Of a stretch of 64,000 nt of DNA, positions 30,096-39,323 are shown one piece after another. The DNA is from Pyropia yezoensis (taxonomy: Eukaryota > Rhodophyta > Bangiophyceae > Bangiales > Bangiaceae), in assembly GCA_009829735.1 (NCBI GenBank), contig CM020619.1, positions 9,228,375-9,292,374 of the forward strand, read 5' to 3'. The position numbers and the translations under genes are program-made. The notes under the pieces are model-generated. The model was not told the origin of the DNA and did no database searches. It worked only from the letters and a program-made list of their open reading frames with translations. How positions within the stretch are numbered: position 1 is the first letter of the stretch; each line of letters begins with the position of its first letter.

Positions 30096-31598
30096 CGCAG
30101 GACCACCACGAACCCAATCACGGATGACATACACTTGCCATCGGTGAACATCATCATTGACTGTCATTGCTCCATGAGTTTAAGAAGTCTATCGGGTCTT
30201 GAAAGAAATTCGGCGCTGTTGACAACGCTCTCGCCTGTGAAGGTCGAATCCGTATTTGAAAGGTGGGGTGGGAGCGCCTCGTGCCCAGAGCCGAGGGCAC
30301 GTGGGAGTACACTTCGCTTGAAGCCGGCGGGCGCGCCCAGGCCCGCGCCGGGCGCTTGTTGCGAGAGGGCGCATATTCGGCCCTGTCCTGTGCCTTGCTG
30401 GAGTCCGTCAGGGCCCATGGCGTCCGTTGTGGAGTCGAGTCTTGGACGATGTGTTTGCATCTTGCGTACTGTACAGCGCTACACTGATATCGTGAGAAGG
30501 GTTGCATGATTGCGTACGGACCGTGGAGTTCATTAGACATTATGTTGTAGTTGCACCTTCGAGTCCGAGCCGAGCTCTCATGGGCTTACAACTAGCGCAT
30601 ACTAAAATGTTCCATTTCTGCTGTCTTGTGCAGCAATGTCATTCCTAGTGGCCAAGATTTGATGCGGCAGCCGCCGCGCCAGACCCGTTTGCGCCGCTGC
30701 GTAAGTACATCGTGCACGAGGTGATGGCGCCAGCACGGCGGACCGAACACAAGGGACGTGTGCGCCTTTTCTGCAGTCAGTGCATCTCGAGCTGCAGGCA
30801 TGCTCATGCGCGTGCGCGCGTCAATGTGGGCTCACGGACCCCCTGTACGGCCAGGACGGCCTTAGGGAGCCCGCAAGGCCCTCTTTGCCGGTCACCAGCG
30901 GCGGGGCACCAAGTGCGGCGGCGTGCTGGCCCCCTGCTGCGGTACGGCGCGCGTCGGCCTCCTTAAGCCGATCCCGCGCTCACAAGGCACCGCTCCTGCG
31001 GCGAGGTCGGCATCAACCGCGTCGCCGCCGGATTTCCGCCGCCTCCCCCCCCCGCCCCAACCGCCGCCCCCCTCGCTGTCCCCGTCCGTGAGCTCCACAC
31101 CCGACCCTGTGACCATCGGGGGGGCGCTTGATGCGACATTTCCTCAGCGGAATCGAGCACGTGACACGGACCTGGTGTGTCTCTGACCGTGCACCTGCAT
31201 GGCACACCCGAGTGGGAGGTGACGGCGGAGGTGTCAGCGATCCGCATCATGTTGGTGGTTGGTCAGACTCAACGCCTGTGCTGTGCGGAGATTGGCGGCG
31301 CATCTATATTCGGCGAAGCTCAATGTTCGTGGTCGGGTCATCCGTCTGGGGAGCCTCTATTCGCAAGTTGCTCGAGCTGACTTTTCGGGGCACACGTACG
31401 AGGGGATTGGGCTGTCGCCCTGGAAGGGGTGTAGCTCGGCGCAGGCATAGTCACGCCTAGTTAAGGGCGGTCCTGTGGGTCTGAGCTGACGCATTTCATT
31501 GATTGACAACCAGGGCAGACGCCCAGAAATGGAGTGTAGATAGGGCCAAGAGAGACACAAACGAGCACCTGTGGCCAGACAGGTAGGGGGTGGACATG
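30096..31598. other. Gap, no supported gene
   Basis: Moderate-GC sequence between the inverted-repeat element and the Tc1/mariner remnant. Short frames are open on both strands (for example around 30780-31186) but none shows a conserved motif. The left end of the Tc1/mariner element must lie near its right edge; I could not identify a terminal repeat. Confidence 0.4.
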
Positions 31599-32120
31599 CT
31601 ATCCATGCACCATTAAAAGCGCTATGAGCTGATCTTTCTTATGCTCGTCAAGAAACGCACTAATACTTGGTGCCACACCCGTTCGCTTCCACCACCCCCG
31701 CGCACGGCGGCACATGCTCTCGGTCAGGTGCTTGAAATAGGCGCTCGGTATCGACGCCCACTCTTCCTGCAGGGCAGTGAACAGCTCGTCCTTCGTCTTG
31801 GGGAGGGGGGGCTCGACTGCGGTGCTGGTTCGTCCCTGGTTGACCTTTTCAACGATTTCCACCGTGGAGGCGAAAGAATTGCCGTCCACCACCCGGCGGA
31901 GCCCACGCAGCTCTCGAGGGCTGAGGAGCTTCGGCCGACCTCGGTTGTCCTGGCGCGCGATGGCCGCCGCCCGCCGCGCGTTGGCTGCGTGGTAGCTGAC
32001 CACCGTCTTGGGGACGCCGAGCGCGGTGGCGATGGCCCCATTGGACTTCTTGTTCGTGACAATGGTGTTGATGGCGCCGACTTCCTGGGGGCATAGGGGG
32101 GTCCTGCCCTTGCCCCCCAT
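31599..32120 (-). pseudogene. Tc1/mariner transposase with the DDE core deleted but frame preserved
   Basis: The 173-residue frame starts at ATG 32118-32120. Residues 1-100 are a Tc1-type DNA-binding region: a helix-turn-helix (NGAIATALGVPKTVVSYH), the GRPKLLSPREL hook and a second helical part. From residue about 103 the sequence jumps to the extreme C-terminus of Tc1 transposases (KTKDELFTALQEEWASIPSA followed by YFKHLTESMCRRARGWWKRTG). The central catalytic domain of roughly 150-200 residues with its DDE triad is missing, so it cannot transpose DNA. The frame is nevertheless open, with a TATA box 50 bp upstream of the ATG. The product could act as a DNA-binding repressor of related elements, but this is inference. 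Confidence 0.8.
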
Positions 32121-32168
32121 GGTGCTGCTTTTCTTTTTTCTCCGCTGGGAGAGAAGCTATGGGCGCTT

Positions 32169-32175
32169 CTTTATA
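32169..32175 (-). promoter_or_regulatory. TATA box of the Tc1/mariner-derived ORF
   Basis: TATAAAG on the minus strand lies 49-55 bp upstream of the ATG at 32120, the expected place for a short 5' UTR. Confidence 0.55.
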
Positions 32176-33359
32176 GCACCATGCCCCGCAACACTGCGCC
32201 TAAGTGACTGCAATGCGCCAGAGCGGCACCACTGAGGCCGCTTTTTGGATCTCGTCCGTGGTCGATTTGGTGTAAAAAGTGATCCGCCAGGGTGGGCAAA
32301 TAATATTGGGTACCAACTGTACAGTGCGTACGCGGTTATATGACAGGGTCCTCCGAGGAAGTAGCCCACCGATGATCCAGCCCATGTTCCGCCCGCACGG
32401 CACCGTACCGCATGTGTGTACACAAAAGTAGTTGAAATCAAGAGTATTTGAACGTTGGCAACACAGGGGGATGGCAGGCAGACGACCGAGTGTTCCGACT
32501 GAGTCAAAGAAAGCAGTCGCTACAGTACGTGCGGGGCGGGGAAGCGGGGGCAGCGTGCTGCTACGCCTGCTAAGGATGAAACTCGAACTCGTCGAAGTTT
32601 TGAGCAGCACACCAGCTGGGCTCACTCTCCCTCCTCTTCTCCACTCAGAACCATATCCACCGTCCCTTTAATAGCCTCCACATCGTCCTTGGCGGTGGGC
32701 CACCGACGCACAGCCCTCGCCGGGTCGGCAACCCCAACCCCCTCAAACTCTCCGGTTGCTGGCCCGCGGCGGTGTCGTCAGCACGGCATGTGCGGTCACG
32801 ACTGCTACGTGGGTAGCCGCTCGTATCCCTGCCGACCACTCTGGGGGTCCGTTTGGATGTACCCGAGCAACCGTGGCCTCCGCCGCTGCTGCTGCCGCGT
32901 CGACAGCACAAGCAATCGCCACGGGTGCTCGCTGTGGGGGCACCGGCGCGGGGGGGGGGTACTGGCGCATGCTGCAGGTGTCCCGCGTCGGCGCGCGCGA
33001 TGGGTCCTCTTCCCCGCTGCACGCCCGGCCGAGTGCCATGCTCGGCCGCGATCCCCGCCCAAGCGACAGGCTGATAATCAGGACAAGGTAGAACGGCGGC
33101 AGTGAAAACCGTGGTAGCCGAAGCGGGATGGTGGTTGGAGGTGAAGCGCAAGGGAAGCATTACGATAGAACGAGGGTGGGTACCGCGAACTGTGCGTGGC
33201 AGGTGGGATGCGGGTGGCCGCCGCGCGTCGTGCCATCTGCGTCGGACAACAGCCAAGTATTTAGCTGTCGTGCTGTATCAGTCCAATAATGTATGCTGGG
33301 AAATACGAGGCCATGTTCGATGCGGAACATTGGGTTGAGCTGAGGACGCCTCTCGTGCG

Positions 33360-33407
33360 ATGTGCGGCTCGGTTATGTGACAGAGGTCACATAAACGAGC
33401 CGCACAT
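33360..33407. repeat. Near-perfect 22-bp hairpin with 4-base loop
   Basis: ATGTGCGGCTCGGTTATGTG (33360 on) and its inverse complement ending at 33407 pair at 21 of 22 positions around the loop AGAG. The structure would be very stable as DNA cruciform or RNA hairpin. No following T run marks it as a terminator. Confidence 0.9.
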
Positions 33408-35601
33408 AACCTAATACGCACTATACCGAGGCGGCATGGTGCCACAGCAGAGTCGTGGCGGCCCTGCGGCTTCCTCCCTGGGAGTGTCCGGCGGTTTGAC
33501 AGTCGGGCCAGTGGCTACGTCAAGGATCGTCCTGAGGCTGTGTCGTGGCGGCGCCAGGCCCATGCGTCCTCGGTGGGCCCAATGGGGCAGCGGTAGGGCT
33601 CCCGAGACGTGGCGTCAGCCGGCTACGTGACCTAGCGGTGGCAGCCGAGCTGCACGAGTGCGACTGCGTGACGGGCTCGACCCACATGTGTGGCTGTGGA
33701 GAGAGCCTCTCACGGTCATCCAGTTGTACGAGCGAGCACCAACTGTGCCAAAACGGCCGCTGCAGGGAGGATCTTTTGACTGAGTGCCTGAGGGTGACTG
33801 GGAGCTGGCAAGTTGGGGTGCAGCAAGGGGGGCACCGCCTGCGCCCACTTCACCCTCGGCGGCCGTCATGGGGGGGCGCTCATGTCCCGCCGGGGCCAAT
33901 GGCGGGATGTTCGTAAGGCTCTTTCTCGCCTTGTGTTTGGGCGGCGGTGTGGTTGCTGGGCAGACGCCAACCACCCGACCGGCGTAACCGCCGCCGTGAT
34001 GGCGGTTTCCACCCGTGCCCGCGGCAGGTGCCTCGACGGCGCACCCGTTGCGGTGGCAGCAGCGACGGCAGCGGTATCCGTTGCTGCGTGCGCAGCAGCG
34101 GCGGCATCGGCGGCGGCGGGATGTGCTGCAGTTCAGTCGCCGTGGCTCTTTTCACGAGGGCGCCGACTCTTGGGGCGGACGGTGTGCCGCGAGGAGTTTC
34201 TCTTTTCCTCCCGCCATCTACCGCCGCAGTGGAAATGGCGCCTCCGCAGACCACCCCTACTACTGCCACCGCCACTTCCACCTACAGCTCCACCGCCAAC
34301 GTCGCGCGGACGGTGTCTGCCCCGCCGCGCCGTGGCGACTCACGATGGGAGACGAGCGATGGCCGACACCGCGGGTGGCAGTGCCGACCGGTTGGCGGGC
34401 GTAGTGGTTGCTGCCGCTGCTCCTGGTCCTGTGCCCATGCCGCTCGGGTCGGTCGGCGTTCAACGAGCGGCGGACGTCGGCAGCGCGCGACGCTCCCGTG
34501 AGGTCTCTGCCGGCCACTCGTTGCCGGGCACGCCACCCCTCCAATCAAGGCCTACACAGCGGTGCGTGGTGCGTGGTGGCGGGGGCGGCTCTAGCGTCGT
34601 CCGTGGTGGCGGCGGCACTGGCAAAAACTGGTCGAGCGTACCTCTCGTTCCGACCAGCGCTGCTGTCGGGAGTGGGTCGGCGGTGGTGGCTGCTTTGGAG
34701 GAGGGTTGCGACGGTGCGGGCGGCGGGGGCGTCGGCGCTGGCGCTGCCTTTGAGTGCACCGCAGCAGAGGCGATTGTGGTCGCTATTCAACGCCTCAAAC
34801 CTCCTTTCCCGCTACTTGAATTATTCTGGATTCTCTTTTTTTGGCTTTGACAGGGGAGCAGCGGGGTGCACTGGGGACGGCAGCTGTACATCGGCGATAG
34901 GCGTGGTTCAGGGCGGCAGGGGTGGGGGAAGAGGGGTTTGGGAGAGCTGGCATGATGGGGTCCGTTGGGACGGCGGGTTTGAGGCAGCTGGGGCCGGGTG
35001 GCGTACGAGGGCGGCCGTGATCGCCTGAGAGGTAGAAAAAGCAGTGTGGGCTCGCTGGGGGCGTCCGGGGCGACGACCTGCGGGGTAGTCTTGCCATTAT
35101 ATAGACCCATAACCGCCGCCCCTGCCCCGCCAGCCGCCCCTTATCAGATCGACGGGCATCGCCCCCCCCCACCGCCGCGGCCACCACCACCTTCCTCGCC
35201 CGCCAGCACTCATGCGTCTGCCAACGCTGTGGCGCCGGCGCACCAACGGTCGGGGATCATTCCTCACAACAGCTCACGCCCGACGCCACCTCCGCCAGCA
35301 TCAGCGCTGCCCGTCGCACCCGCCCAAGCCGCAGCGGCGGGGGGGGGCGGCGCGACGGCGGGGAAGGGGGGGGGGGGGGGGCGTCGGTGGGTGGCAGGGG
35401 GGCAGTGGGGGGGTGACGGAGGGGGGGGGAGGGGTGGGGCGCGAGGTGACGTCGGTGTACCCACGGGTGGCAGGGGCGGTGGTGTCGGCGGTGGGAGCTG
35501 CGAGGACGACGGCGGGTGCGCGCGCTTTTTTTGGCGCCCTTCACATCCGTCGTGAGGGTCAAGAATTGTGACACCGGCCCAGCAACGGATCCCTACCCCC
35601 A

Positions 35602-35733
35602 CGGAACCGAACCCCAACGCATCATACAAGACGTGCACATTTGCGCCGCCATCGCATTCAAGTGGGTATTGGCCGCCTCAAATCCTGCACACACAACGGA
35701 ACCGAACCTTTTGGTGTCGATCGGAACCGAACC
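35602..35733 (+). promoter_or_regulatory. Three copies of CGGAACCGAACC upstream of the carboxypeptidase-like gene
   Basis: Exact copies at 35602-35613, 35697-35708 and 35722-35733, 211 to 342 bp before the ATG at 35944. The last two are 25 bp apart, start to start. They may be binding sites in its promoter. Confidence 0.4.
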
Positions 35734-35943
35734 TTCAACCCAATATGGTTCCTACGGGTGGTCCGTGTACTTCACCTACCGGACGATGTTCCGTGCACAT
35801 TGTGGGAGCAGCAGAAACATCCGGACGCATCCCCCCCAACCGTTCTTCCTCCCCCACCATCCATCCTCCCCGTCCGCCCGCCCTCCCCCCGCTCCCCCAA
35901 CCCCCCCGCGGTCGCTCATGCCCGCCCCTAGTGGGCGCTCGGT

Positions 35944-38349
35944 ATGCTCCTCCTCGCTCCCCTCCCCCCCGGGCGGCGAACCCGCCGTGGCCGCCACCCC
36001 ACCGCCTTGCTGGCCTCCGCCGTGGCCCTAGCCGCCGCGGCCACGGGCGTCTTTCCTCCGTCCCCCACCCTTGTAGGGGTGGCCGCCAACGAGGCGCTCC
36101 TGTCGGCCGCCGCCGCGTCGGCTCCCGACGCGGGCGCAGCCGCCGCGGCGGCGGCGGCCGCCGCGGCGGCCGCCGCCACTGCCTCGCTGCCCCCGCTGGT
36201 TGTCGCCGACTACCCGTCGCCGGCGGACCTGCGGGAGGCCCTCGCGGCGGCGGTAGAGGGGTGTGGGGTGGCGACGCTGGTGGACCTGCCCCTCCCGCCG
36301 GGGGGGGGGGGAGGGGGGGGCGCTCCGCCCGCCGCGGCGACGACAGCAACAGCAGCTGCAGCAGCAGCAGCAGCAGCCCCCCCATCGCCGCCGGGACGCC
36401 CGCCACCACGGCCGCCCCCGCCGCCGCCCGCGACGTTGCCGCTGGTGACGCTGTCAGCGCACCCCTTTTGGGCCCCCCCCGGTACCGCGCCCCTGCGGCG
36501 GCTGCCCGTCGCGGCGGCGCCGGGCCACCACCCCCCCGTGGTGGTCCTTGCAGCGTATGGGGAAGTGGGCGGGGAGCTGCTGCCCCCGGCGGTTGCCCTC
36601 CGCACCGTCCAGCTGGCGTGCGCGCCAGCCGGCGGCGACGTCGTCGGCGGCGACGGCGACGATGACGGCGTCGGCGGCGGCGGCGCGCCGCTGCCAGCGG
36701 GGGTGGTGGACGCTGTGGGCTGGCGTCGGGGGGTGGCCGCCCTGCGGGGGGTACTGGCGCAGGGGGCGGTGCTACTGCTGCTGCCGCTGGTAGATGGGGC
36801 GGGGCGGGCGGCGGCGGTGGCGGCCGTTGCCGAGGCGTCGCGGGGTGGGGACGCGCCGGCGGGAGGGTGCGTCCGCCCGCGGGTGCTGGGTGCCAATGTG
36901 GCGGGGGGGTGGCCACGACTGCCGGCGCTAATGGGCAGTGGCGGTGGCGGTGGGGGCGGCGGCGGTGGCCAGGGGGGTGCCCGCACCGGCGGCGGTGGTG
37001 GCAGCAGCGGCCGTGGCGGCTTGCCCCCCGCCGTGCGGGCGGTGTGGGAGGTGGCCGCCGCCGCCCGCCCGACGGTGGTCGTGTCGGTGCGGTCGGGGGG
37101 TGTGGTGATGGGCGGCGGTGCCGGTGGCGGCGGCGGCGATGGCGGCGGCAGCAGTGGCAGCCGCGTCGCGGCGATTGTGCCCGTCCTCCTGCCGCCAGCG
37201 GCGGTGGGGGGGGACCCCCAGCGGGCCGCCGCCGCTGCCGCGCGCCTCGCGGCGGTGGCCGACGCGGCCGCCGCCGCGCACTGTCCGGCGTGTGAGACGG
37301 CTGCGGCGGGCGGGGGGGGGCTCGCGCCACCCCCTGGGGCCGACAGCCGCAGCAGCGGCGGCGGCAGTCGCAGCGGCGGTGGCGGCGGCGGCAGCAGTAG
37401 CGGCGGCAGCGTCGCGTCGGCCAGTGACGTCTCTCCCAGCGGCAGCAGCACCCGCCGGTGGTCGATAGGGGGCGGCGGCGGCGGCGGCAGCAACGGCGGC
37501 GGCTTCGAGGCGGGGGCGGGGCCACTCCCCCCGCTCCCCCCTGCCGGCGGCGGCAGCACCGCCCCCGACTACCTCGCCGCCGCCGCGGGCGTGCCCTACG
37601 CGCTCACCCTCCACGTGTGGGCCCCCACCCCCGGGACCGCCGCCGCCGCCCCCGCCGCCGCTGCTGCGGGCTGCCTGGCAGCGGCGTCACCCGCAGGGGC
37701 GGCCGCCGTCGAAGCGGCGGTGGCCGCCTGGGCGGGGGTGCCCGCCTCGCTCGCCGCGGCTGTCGTTGAGTGGCGGGCGCTGGAGCGGGCGGCGGGGGGG
37801 GAGCTGGGGGGGCTCCTCGCGCCCGACGTGGGGGGGGGGGGGGGGGGGGATGGGGGGGGCGTCCCCGCTGCGCCCGCCGCGCCTGCCACCGGCGCCGCAG
37901 CTGCTGCTGCCGCCGCGGCTGCTGCTGCCGCCGCAGCCCCGCCGCGGGGCCGAAGGGGATGGGGGCGTCGGCGGCCTGTGCCGCTGCCGCCCGCCGCCGC
38001 TGCTGCTGCTTGGGGCACGGCGGGTGCCGCCACCACCTCTGCCCGTGTCGGCAGTGGCGTCGGCGGCGGCGACGCGGGCAGCCGCCGTGGCAGGGACCCC
38101 GACGGCGGCGGTGGTGGTGCCGGTGGTTGGGGCGTGACGGCCGGCCTGCTGGTGGCGGTCGGCTGCCTGGGCGGCGTCATGGTCGCCGCGCGGGACATGA
38201 CCGCCGGCCGGCGGCGGGGCACCGGGGCGGCGGCAGGGGGGCGCGGCGGCGGCGCCGCCGCCGCCGTCCGTCGGCGGGGGGAGCTCATCCGGGGGGGGTC
38301 CTCCCGGGCCCTCCGTGACCTGGTGGTGGCGCCGACCAAGAGCGCCTGA
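35944..38349 (+). CDS. Membrane-anchored M14 carboxypeptidase-like protein, catalytically dead
   Basis: The 801-residue single-exon frame has an N-terminal hydrophobic segment (about 20-37) and a C-terminal one (WGVTAGLLVAVGCLGGVMVA). Between them are landmarks of the M14 fold: VVVLAAYGEVGGELLPPAVA (199-218) aligns with the HxxE zinc segment, LLLLPLVDGAGR with the VNPDG strand, VLGANVAGGW (314-323) with DLNRNW, TVVVSVRSGG with the VHSG strand, and PDYLAAAAGVPYALTLHVW (541-559) with the DWxYxxxxxxxxTFE segment. The closest remembered layout is the plant membrane carboxypeptidase At5g42320, including the HCxxC pair (446-450). However the zinc His is Val208, the second zinc His is Arg383 and the catalytic Glu is His557; only Glu211 remains. 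It should not cleave peptides, and may be a scaffold or receptor. Gly, Ser and Ala inserts double its length. Confidence 0.7.
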   Translation: MLLLAPLPPGRRTRRGRHPTALLASAVALAAAATGVFPPSPTLVGVAANEALLSAAAASAPDAGAAAAAAAAAAAAAATASLPPLVVADYPSPADLREALAAAVEGCGVATLVDLPLPPGGGGGGGAPPAAATTATAAAAAAAAAPPSPPGRPPPRPPPPPPATLPLVTLSAHPFWAPPGTAPLRRLPVAAAPGHHPPVVVLAAYGEVGGELLPPAVALRTVQLACAPAGGDVVGGDGDDDGVGGGGAPLPAGVVDAVGWRRGVAALRGVLAQGAVLLLLPLVDGAGRAAAVAAVAEASRGGDAPAGGCVRPRVLGANVAGGWPRLPALMGSGGGGGGGGGGQGGARTGGGGGSSGRGGLPPAVRAVWEVAAAARPTVVVSVRSGGVVMGGGAGGGGGDGGGSSGSRVAAIVPVLLPPAAVGGDPQRAAAAAARLAAVADAAAAAHCPACETAAAGGGGLAPPPGADSRSSGGGSRSGGGGGGSSSGGSVASASDVSPSGSSTRRWSIGGGGGGGSNGGGFEAGAGPLPPLPPAGGGSTAPDYLAAAAGVPYALTLHVWAPTPGTAAAAPAAAAAGCLAAASPAGAAAVEAAVAAWAGVPASLAAAVVEWRALERAAGGELGGLLAPDVGGGGGGDGGGVPAAPAAPATGAAAAAAAAAAAAAAAPPRGRRGWGRRRPVPLPPAAAAAAWGTAGAATTSARVGSGVGGGDAGSRRGRDPDGGGGGAGGWGVTAGLLVAVGCLGGVMVAARDMTAGRRRGTGAAAGGRGGGAAAAVRRRGELIRGGSSRALRDLVVAPTKSA

Positions 38350-38653
38350 CCCGCCACCCCGTCGTCCCTGCCGCGCCCCGCCGCCGGGCGGCGATCGTGT
38401 CCCGCGCGGCGACCATGACGCCGCCGAGGCAGCCGACCGCTACCAGCCGGCCGGCGGTCGCCGTTGCGGTCGCCGCTGCGGCCGCCGCCGATGCGGCCGC
38501 CGCTGCCGTCGTCGAGGCCGCCGGCTCGCCCGGTGTCGCCGCCCTTGCCACCTCCCACCGCTGCTGCAGCTGCCGCCGCCGCCGCCGCCGCTCCGATACG
38601 AGCGCCCATCTCGACCTCGAGTGGCTGTTTCGCTGTGTGTCCGTGGCGCGGCG
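38350..38653. other. 3' gap before the MITE
   Basis: Ala-coding-like GC-rich sequence immediately after the stop resembles the coding sequence just before it (PRQPTATSRPAV on several frames), suggesting a short duplication of the gene end. No separate gene is supported. Confidence 0.3.
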
Positions 38654-38800
38654 CAGTGGGTCTAAAATCGAGTACCTACATTTCCGTGCAAGACGGCCCT
38701 CAGGGGGTCGTGAGGGCCTGCTTACAGAAGCCGACCCCCCCACAGAGGCCGTAAAGGCCATCTTGCACGGAAATGTGGGTACTCGGTCTTAGACCCACTG
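38654..38800. mobile_element. 147-bp MITE with about 45-bp terminal inverted repeats
   Basis: The left end CAGTGGGTCTAAAATCGAGT continues ACCTACATTTCCGTGCAAGA; the right end is its inverse complement with four differences, so the element is nearly all terminal repeat around a short GC-rich centre. The first 12 bases equal those of the 816-bp element at 29280-30095, which suggests that the same transposase mobilises both. No matching flanking duplication of 2-9 bp was seen. Confidence 0.85.
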
Positions 38801-39323
38801 AGCCCAATTCGGTAATAGGATCCTGGTGCTGGGACCCGACCAGGCTGTGTCCAGGGCATCCGATTTCTTAGTATTCCGAGCCGGGCCCAGACCCAGCGCT
38901 GGTCCACCTCCAGCAGCGGGTCTCGGTGCTGGGACCAGGGCCAGGTCCACCGTGAAGTACGGTCAGTCGATCGATCAAGCCGAACATAAGTGGCAGAGGT
39001 AGAATAAATGGGAACAAGTATCTCTTTCTGGACCATATCAAAACTGAAGAGACAAGTCATCGCCCACATGGCAAATTTCGTAGAGGAGAGCCACAACAGT
39101 GCCACTCGCCGGACTTCCATAGAGCCTCGCTGTGCGAACAATTGACGTGGTCGGAATTACCCCGCAACTGGCATGCGCGGTCACACTCGCTGCCCCGCCC
39201 CATGGCCCCGCTTCTCCCTATCGCTTCGGCTTCTCGTGCTGCCCCTTCCCTTCCCGCTGCCCAGTCGCTCCCCGCTGCCGCGTCCCCCTCCGCTGCGCCG
39301 TCCCCCCCCGCTGCCCCGTCTCT
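38801..39323. other. Gap, nothing recognised
   Basis: A 520-bp stretch of moderate GC. It has a short inverse repetition of GGTCCAGCACC-like sequence (GGTGCTGGGACC near 38827 and 38930) and no supported frame. The 3' UTR of the Myb/SANT-like gene should be at its right edge. Confidence 0.35.

Larger units (their letters stand above)
32176..35943. other. Accessory stretch without a supported gene
   Basis: This 3.8-kb stretch has a 22-bp hairpin at 33360-33407 and three copies of a 12-mer upstream of the next gene. Long frames at 33813-34850 and 34408-35028 on the plus strand are low-complexity and overlap one another, so I do not call them. A G run lies near 35368-35380. Confidence 0.4.

Noticed and set aside
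33813..34850. 345-codon plus-strand frame
   Set aside because: Low complexity, overlaps two other equally open frames, no recognisable domain.
35735..37525. 596-codon minus-strand frame opposite the carboxypeptidase-like gene
   Set aside because: Arg/Pro/His-rich complement of Gly/Ala codons with no motif.
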